From an uncultured archaeon (GTDB lineage Archaea; Thermoproteota; Bathyarchaeia; TCS64), in the NCBI GenBank assembly GCA_938048735.1, contig CALIUM010000007.1:62001-126000 (forward strand): a stretch of 64,000 nt of DNA. The letters run 5' to 3'. How positions within the stretch are numbered: the first letter of the stretch is position 1; every line of letters begins with the position of its first letter. Position numbers and translations under genes: made by a program. Under the pieces are notes generated by a model. It ran no database searches. It worked only from the letters and a program-made list of their open reading frames with translations, and was not told where the DNA came from. Positions 58,724-64,000 of the stretch are shown one piece after another.

Positions 58724-58963
58724 ATTCCGATGGGGCGAGGCGATATAGGTTGTTATATGGCTGAGGGATGGGCTGGAGATGAGCTAGTAGGAGCTTGCCA
58801 TTCCTTACATAGAGTTAATCATTTAATAAAGGGTGAAGATTAATAAAAAGTTTCAATTTAGATTGAATCTTTGCACAATCCATTCTTCATCGCTTTGATT
58901 ATCAAACATGATGGAGCTTAAACCTAAAAACTTATAAGGACATAATTTAAAAATCATTTTTAA

Positions 58964-59326
58964 ATGACTATGCTTACATCTGGTTTCCTTGTCCGTTGGA
59001 GGCGTAGGGCTATGAGGGCTGGGGTCTGGTTCAAGGCCTTAACCGCGGAGGAGAGGGGGATAATGATGCTCACCCCGATGGTCGTGAAGCGCGTGAAGAG
59101 CCCAGACCTTGCCAAGATTATCGTGGAGATCGTTAAGAAGATTAGGGATGCCCTTGATGGTGGGCTGGCTATGAGCCTAGCCTATGCAATCTCGAGGTCC
59201 GTTAGAATAGCCTATTTCGCCGTGAGTTGGGGTTATAAGGAGGCTATCTCCTGGGCTTTGGATGATGGCTTTATCCGATACCTCACCATCCTAAAACTTA
59301 ACGCTCCTTCGGGGTGGGGGCTCTGA
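58964..59326 (+). CDS. Hypothetical protein
   Basis: 120 aa ORF, TGATG overlap with next gene at 59326. Confidence 0.55.
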   Translation: MTMLTSGFLVRWRRRAMRAGVWFKALTAEERGIMMLTPMVVKRVKSPDLAKIIVEIVKKIRDALDGGLAMSLAYAISRSVRIAYFAVSWGYKEAISWALDDGFIRYLTILKLNAPSGWGL

Positions 59327-59619
59327 TGGACGACAGAGTTATCGGCGCAGGTATACTTGTTGGGAGCATCCTGGGGATCTGCATATACTTCTGGCTAGTA
59401 TTCCTCTCCCCCTGGACTGTACTGGTCATACAGGTGTCAGCCTTCGCCGCTGTGGCTGCCCTCCTGGCCATAGTGGCTTGGATAGGATACACCCTAGCTA
59501 CAACTCCTCCCCCAAAGCCCATAGAGGAGCTGGAGAAGGAGCTCGAGGGGCTTCAGGAGGAGACTGAGGGAGCAGAGGAGGCTAAAGAGGCCGAGGCTGA
59601 GAAAGGGGGAGAGGGCTGA
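59326..59619 (+). CDS. Two-TM membrane protein with Glu-rich cytoplasmic tail
   Basis: Two hydrophobic helices followed by EELEKELEGLQEETEGAEEAKEAEAEK; internal ATG 59326 preferred over 59314. Confidence 0.6.
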   Translation: MDDRVIGAGILVGSILGICIYFWLVFLSPWTVLVIQVSAFAAVAALLAIVAWIGYTLATTPPPKPIEELEKELEGLQEETEGAEEAKEAEAEKGGEG

Positions 59620-59624
59620 AATCT

Positions 59625-60299
59625 TTGGAGCTCTCAGCCCTCAAGTTGACCGTCAAGGGAAGGGTTCAGAGGGTTGGCTACAGAAGGTATGCCTTAGACC
59701 TGGCCCAGGAACTCGGGTTGAAGGGTTATGTTAAAAATCTGCCTGAGGGATCCGTGGAGGTTCTAGTGCAGGGTGTGGAGGAATCCATCAAGGGGTTCAT
59801 AGAGGCCTTGAAGAACCCCCCTCCCCCCGCTGTTATTCGAGAAATTTATGAGGAGAGGGTTGAGCCCAGCCCGGAGATAAAAGAGTTCAGAGTCTTATAC
59901 GGCGAACCTGCCGAGGAGCTGCAGGAAGGCTTTGGAGCCATGCAGTCAATATTTCTAGACTACTGGAAGGAGTTCAAGAACTATAGAGAGGAGTTCAAGG
60001 ATTTTAGGCAGGAATTCAGGGATTTTAGGCAAGAGTTTAGGGATTATAGGCAAGAATTCAGGGATTTTAGGCAGGAGTTCAGAGATTATAGAGAGGAGTT
60101 TAAGGATTTTTCTGGAAGGACTGATGAGAGCTTTAAACTCCTATTTGAGAAGTATGGTGAGATCTCAGAGAAGCTTACGGTTATATTGGAGACCCTTGTG
60201 AAGGAGTCCAAGGAGACACGGGAGCAGCTGGCTAAGGCTGTGGATAGGCTGGCTACGGCCGTTGAGGCCCTTAAGGGGTCCTTAACCGCTGGGAAGTAG
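59625..60299 (+). CDS. Acylphosphatase domain fused to C-terminal heptad-repeat coiled coil
   Basis: LKLTVKGRVQRVGYRRYALDLAQELGLKGYVKNLPEGSVEVLVQG is acylphosphatase; then (F/Y)R(Q/E)EF(R/K)D repeats. TTG start. Confidence 0.85.
   Translation: MELSALKLTVKGRVQRVGYRRYALDLAQELGLKGYVKNLPEGSVEVLVQGVEESIKGFIEALKNPPPPAVIREIYEERVEPSPEIKEFRVLYGEPAEELQEGFGAMQSIFLDYWKEFKNYREEFKDFRQEFRDFRQEFRDYRQEFRDFRQEFRDYREEFKDFSGRTDESFKLLFEKYGEISEKLTVILETLVKESKETREQLAKAVDRLATAVEALKGSLTAGK
59968..60108 (+). repeat. Tandem degenerate 21-bp repeats encoding heptads FRQEFRD
   Basis: KEFKNYREEFKDFRQEFRDFRQEFRDYRQEFRDFRQEFRDYREEFKDF read from the sequence. Confidence 0.9.
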
Positions 60300-60456
60300 A
60301 ATTTTTGGAATATGTTGTATCAAGCTGGAGCCGGCTCCGAATAGTGTTTATAATAATTGGAACTGGGTGATCATCGGAAGAATCGCCCCTTCGATATCCT
60401 GATGGCTTTCTCAGCATCTGTGCTCGCTGTGAAAAGGGTGAAGGAGTCGAGATGAG

Positions 60457-60987
60457 TTGGAGCCTGTCATCCACTTCGCGGTTCCATTATTCGCCTTGAC
60501 GCTGGCCGGGGTTGAGCTTAAGAGGGCTCTACCCATCTCTCTTCTAGCCCTTATGCCTGACCTTGATGCCTTATTCCTGGTCCACAGGTCCATCTCCCAC
60601 TCCCTAATAGTGGTGTTCACCTCTGCGACCCCGTTCCTCCTGCTCGCCCACAGGCTTGGGCGTGGGCATCTCAGCACGGCCCTTCTGGGGCTGCTCTCAG
60701 TCTCCTCCCACCCGATCCTAGACCTCTTCAATGGCTATACACCTATCCTCTGGCCCCTATACGGCTACTCCCTATGGGTTAAGATTGGGTTGACAGCCTA
60801 TATAGGAGGCTCCCTAAACCTCCAATCGAGCATCCAGATACTGACCAAGCCCACCGAGTTCCAGCTCCTCCAAAGCCTGGATGCACCCATCTTCACAGGG
60901 GAGAGCCTAATCGTCTCCGCTATACTGGTTGCATCCCTCCTGACAAGGGGCTTCATGAAGTTTCTGAGGCGCCTGCACAGGGCTTGA
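60457..60987 (+). CDS. Membrane-bound metal-dependent hydrolase family (YdjM/DUF457-like)
   Basis: LPISLLALMPDLDALFLVHRSISHSLIVV...SHPILDLFNGYTPILWPL. Confidence 0.85.
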   Translation: MEPVIHFAVPLFALTLAGVELKRALPISLLALMPDLDALFLVHRSISHSLIVVFTSATPFLLLAHRLGRGHLSTALLGLLSVSSHPILDLFNGYTPILWPLYGYSLWVKIGLTAYIGGSLNLQSSIQILTKPTEFQLLQSLDAPIFTGESLIVSAILVASLLTRGFMKFLRRLHRA

Positions 60988-61086
60988 ACCATCCCCGTTA
61001 AACACGGGAGATAGACTTGACCTCTTCAGGAGCATTACGATGATGATTCCCTGCACCCTAATTAGAGTCTCAGAGGTGAGACAGCC

Positions 61087-61380
61087 CTGCTTGAGATAGA
61101 GGTTGTGGAGGTGAGGGGGTTCTGCCCTGTGCATAGGTTTGGGGATAGGGTGGTTATTGAGGGGCCTAGAATATTGTTGGAGAGGACGGATGCGTTGTGT
61201 ATTCACGCGTTGTCGGTGATATTGCATTATGCTGTCGCGTTGGATGAAGGCGCTGACCCAGTGAAGCTTGGATTGACAAAGCCGGAGGATAGAGATCATG
61301 CTTACCTGCAATGTGTGGATCCATGGAAACCCTATACTGAGGGTGGCACAGTGATATTCAGGGTGAAGAGGATAAAATAA
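61087..61380 (+). CDS. TIGR04076 family protein (start uncertain: CTG 61087 or GTG 61105)
   Basis: LLEIEVVEVRGFCPVHRFGDRVVIEGPRILLERTDALCIHALSVILHYAVALDEG. Confidence 0.75.
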   Translation: MLEIEVVEVRGFCPVHRFGDRVVIEGPRILLERTDALCIHALSVILHYAVALDEGADPVKLGLTKPEDRDHAYLQCVDPWKPYTEGGTVIFRVKRIK

Positions 61381-61381
61381 A

Positions 61382-62470
61382 GTGAAGGTTGCAATAGTTT
61401 TAGGAACTAGACCAGAGATAATAAAGATGGCTCCAATAATAAGAGAGATGGAGAAAAAGAACATGGATTTCTTCATACTGCACACGGGGCAACACTACAC
61501 AAGCAACATGAACAGGGTGTTCTTCGAGCAGCTGAAGCTCCCGGAGCCGAGGTATAATCTAAATGTAGGCTCTGGGACGCACGCCGAGGAGACGGGGAGG
61601 ATGCTGATGGGGGTGGAGGAGGTGCTCTTGGAGGAGAGGCCGGATGTCGTTCTTGTTGAGGGTGACACAAACTCCGTATTGGCAGGGGTGCTCGCAGCTG
61701 TTAAACTCATGATACCCGTTGGGCATGTCGAGGCGGGATTGAGGAGCCATGATAGGAGGATGCCGGAGGAGATAAACAGGATAATAGCAGACCACACCTC
61801 AGACTACCTCTTCGCCCCCACGGAGAAGGCCAAAGAGAACCTTCTCGGGGAGGGAATAGGTTATGAGAGGATCTTTGTGACTGGGAATACGATAGTCGAC
61901 GCTGTTTACCAGAACCTCCTACTCGCGGAGGATTGCGACGATATATTGGATGATCTGGGGTTGAAGGGGGGTGAATACCTCCTCGCCACGATTCATAGGC
62001 AGGAGAATGTGGACAGCAGGGCGAGGTTCAAGGGAATAATAGAGGGTTTGAGGCTAGTCCAAAATCACTTCAATATCCCATTAGTCTATCCGATACATCC
62101 CAGGGCGGAGAAGAGGCTGAAGGAATACGGCTTTGATGCGGAGGGCATAACCCTCATAGAGCCTACGGATTACCTAAGCTTCCTGAGGCTGGAGAGCAGG
62201 GCCAGGCTCATATTCACGGACTCCGGTGGGGTCCAGGAGGAGGCCTGCATACTGAGGGTTCCATGTGTCACCCTGAGATATAACACCGAGAGGCCTGAGA
62301 CTCTAGAGGTTGGGGCCAACATCCTTGCGGGGGCAGAGCCGGAGAGCATACTGGAGAAGGCTAGGTTGATGTTTGATGCTGACAGGTTCTGGCCAAACCC
62401 CTTCGGAGACGGGAGGGCTGCCGAGAGGATAATAGGGGTCATAGAAGAAAGGATGGGTTCAAGGAGGTGA
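61382..62470 (+). CDS. wecB: UDP-N-acetylglucosamine 2-epimerase (non-hydrolysing)
   Basis: VAIVLGTRPEIIKMAPIIREME, LVEGDTNSVLAGVLAAVKLMIPVGHVEAGLRSHDRRMPEEINR, TDSGGVQEEACIL. Confidence 0.95.
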   Translation: MKVAIVLGTRPEIIKMAPIIREMEKKNMDFFILHTGQHYTSNMNRVFFEQLKLPEPRYNLNVGSGTHAEETGRMLMGVEEVLLEERPDVVLVEGDTNSVLAGVLAAVKLMIPVGHVEAGLRSHDRRMPEEINRIIADHTSDYLFAPTEKAKENLLGEGIGYERIFVTGNTIVDAVYQNLLLAEDCDDILDDLGLKGGEYLLATIHRQENVDSRARFKGIIEGLRLVQNHFNIPLVYPIHPRAEKRLKEYGFDAEGITLIEPTDYLSFLRLESRARLIFTDSGGVQEEACILRVPCVTLRYNTERPETLEVGANILAGAEPESILEKARLMFDADRFWPNPFGDGRAAERIIGVIEERMGSRR

Positions 62471-62476
62471 GGCGGC

Positions 62477-63394
62477 TTATCTAGGATCCTGGTTACGGGT
62501 GGGCTTGGATTTATTGGATCGAACCTAGTCAGGGAGCTCAGGGGGAGGGGCCACGATGTCTGGCTCTGCGACCTGAGGCATTCAGAGGACCCCAAATCCT
62601 TGAGGTGTGATGTCAGCGTCTATAGGCAGGTTGAGAGGCTCTTCGAATCCAAAGACTTCGAGTATGTTTATCACGCCGCTGCGGAGTATGGCAGGTGGAA
62701 CGGCGAAGACTACTACGAGAACCTATGGTTGACGAATGCTGTGGGGACGAAGAACATCATCCGCATGCAGGAGAGGAGGCGTTTCAGGATGATCTTCTTC
62801 AGCAGCGCCGAGGTTTACGGAGACTACGATGGCGTGATGAGCGAGGATGTGATGGACCGAGTTCCCATCAGGCAGATGAACGACTACGCCATCTCCAAGT
62901 GGGTTAACGAGCTGCAGATAATGAACTCCTCTAAGATGTTCGGAACCGAGACAGTTAGGGTGAGGCTCTTCAACGTATATGGACCCGGGGAGCATTACAC
63001 TCCATACCGTGGATTCGTGCCAAGGTTCATCTACAAGGCATTGAGGGATGAGCCCTATACCGTATATCTTGGGCATAAGAGATCGCTTGAGTATATAGAC
63101 GACATATGCAGGGCCTTAGCCAACATAATCGGGAACTTCAAGCCTGGGGAGGTATACAACCTGGGAGGAGATGAGCAGTACGAGATAAAGTACATCTCAG
63201 ACCTCATCCTCAGGGCCCTCGGGAAGGGAGATTCCGAAGTAACCTATGAGGAGGCTGAGCCCTTCACAACCAGGGTTAAGACGCCTGACTCGGCTAAAGC
63301 TAAGAGGGACTTAGGCTTCAGGATAACTGTCAAGCCTGAGGATGGAATCCCAAAAACGGTGGATTGGTTCAAGAAGGTCTACGGATTTGAATGA
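62477..63394 (+). CDS. NAD-dependent epimerase/dehydratase; no canonical start codon near N-terminus
   Basis: In-frame LSRILVTGGLGFIGSNLVRELRGRGHDVWLCDLRHSEDPKSL precedes the ORF-track start at 62600; YAISKWVNELQ catalytic YxxxK, NVYGPGEHYTPY. Confidence 0.85.
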   Translation, partial: LSRILVTGGLGFIGSNLVRELRGRGHDVWLCDLRHSEDPKSLRCDVSVYRQVERLFESKDFEYVYHAAAEYGRWNGEDYYENLWLTNAVGTKNIIRMQERRRFRMIFFSSAEVYGDYDGVMSEDVMDRVPIRQMNDYAISKWVNELQIMNSSKMFGTETVRVRLFNVYGPGEHYTPYRGFVPRFIYKALRDEPYTVYLGHKRSLEYIDDICRALANIIGNFKPGEVYNLGGDEQYEIKYISDLILRALGKGDSEVTYEEAEPFTTRVKTPDSAKAKRDLGFRITVKPEDGIPKTVDWFKKVYGFE

Positions 63395-63395
63395 A

Positions 63396-63620
63396 ACAGA
63401 TTCAAGGGATGTTCTGAAACATTACAGCGACAAGAGACTACTGATCACTGGCGGGGCTGGATGCATAGGCAGCAACCTAGCTAAGGCACTGTTGAGCGAT
63501 GAGCCAGAAATCATTGTCATTATAGATTATTTGTCAGCTTCTCAGGAGTGGAAAGAAGGTTTATTTTGAAATGCTTTAAATAATTCTGAGTTTATATGTC
63601 TCGTTGGGGTTGGTTTGATT
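63396..63620 (+). pseudogene. Truncated nucleotide-sugar epimerase N-terminal remnant
   Basis: LKHYSDKRLLITGGAGCIGSNLAKALLSDEPEIIVIIDYLSASQEWKEGLF then stop; no catalytic YxxxK downstream. Confidence 0.65.
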
Positions 63621-63816
63621 GAGAGATGTTAATTATGAGTGGTTTCTAAGGGCGGATTTGGAGAAGTTTAGAGGACTTTACATCGCTATTGTTGATGGTC
63701 GAGTTGTTGAATCTGGAGAGGAACCGGAGAAAATCTACGTAAAAGCTAAGGAGAAGTATCCTAAGAAAGAGGTTGTTTTATGGAAGGTTCCTAGAGAAGA
63801 GACACTCATACTATAA
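63619..63816 (+). CDS. DUF5678-like small protein
   Basis: YEWFLRADLEKFRGLYIAIVDGRVVESGEEPEKIYVKAKEKYPKKEVVLWKVP. Confidence 0.7.
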   Translation: MRDVNYEWFLRADLEKFRGLYIAIVDGRVVESGEEPEKIYVKAKEKYPKKEVVLWKVPREETLIL

Positions 63817-64000
63817 CGTTTAAGTATAGAGCTGAAAAGTCGAAGATATTCGGTGTTATAAAAAGACCTGTCGCGAAAGTTTATCTTAAAACTGAGATGG
63901 GTGAGTGGCTTCCATGTTTTATGTACATTGATTCAGGAGCAGATTTCACGTTGATTCCATATAAATTTGGGTTGATGTTAGGACTTAAAATCGAAGAGAA
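63795..64000 (+). CDS. Retropepsin-like aspartyl protease-fold protein (partial, window edge; start unclear)
   Basis: TITFKYRAEKSKIFGVIKRPVAKVYLKTEMGEWLPCFMYIDSGADFTLIPYKFGLMLGL with DSGA active-site motif. Confidence 0.65.

Noticed and set aside
59968-60108. Tandem 21-bp repeats considered as a CRISPR or minisatellite
   Set aside because: Repeats are contiguous, in frame, without spacers, and encode a heptad coiled coil.
60327-60338. 12-bp perfect palindrome GGAGCCGGCTCC between the acylphosphatase and hydrolase genes
   Set aside because: Too short to assign function, no loop or U-tract for a terminator, and no partner regulator; may be chance.

Overview
This is a gene-dense archaeal chromosomal window, probably from a TACK-type lineage (an inference from gene content only). 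Recognisable archaeal markers are the aIF2-alpha C-terminus followed by Nop10, A-type ATPase subunits I and K, TFB, an aIF1A-RIO1-KH-TopoVI-B-TopoVI-A cluster, archaeal-type triosephosphate isomerase, a family B DNA polymerase and Lrp/AsnC regulators. I annotate about 65 features. I found no rRNA, convincing tRNA, CRISPR array, transposase or prophage, and I do not claim a new defence or mobile system. The observations most worth following up are: (1) a family B polymerase with intact polymerase motifs but all three exonuclease motifs disrupted; (2) a predicted six-helix A-ATPase rotor subunit K with only one of two hairpin carboxylates retained; (3) several genes without any ATG/GTG/TTG start near the conserved N-terminus, two of them in the same frame as the preceding stop codon (aIF2a-TAG-Nop10, WecB-TGA-epimerase); (4) a perfect 10+10 bp palindrome between divergent TFB and PadR-like wHTH genes; (5) a heterodimeric ABC exporter whose degeneracies all map to one composite ATP site; (6) an AsnC-like regulator divergent from an AsnA/AsnRS-like enzyme; (7) two multi-frameshift pseudogenes (CysC-like kinase, HAD hydrolase); (8) an acylphosphatase fused to a tandem heptad coiled coil.
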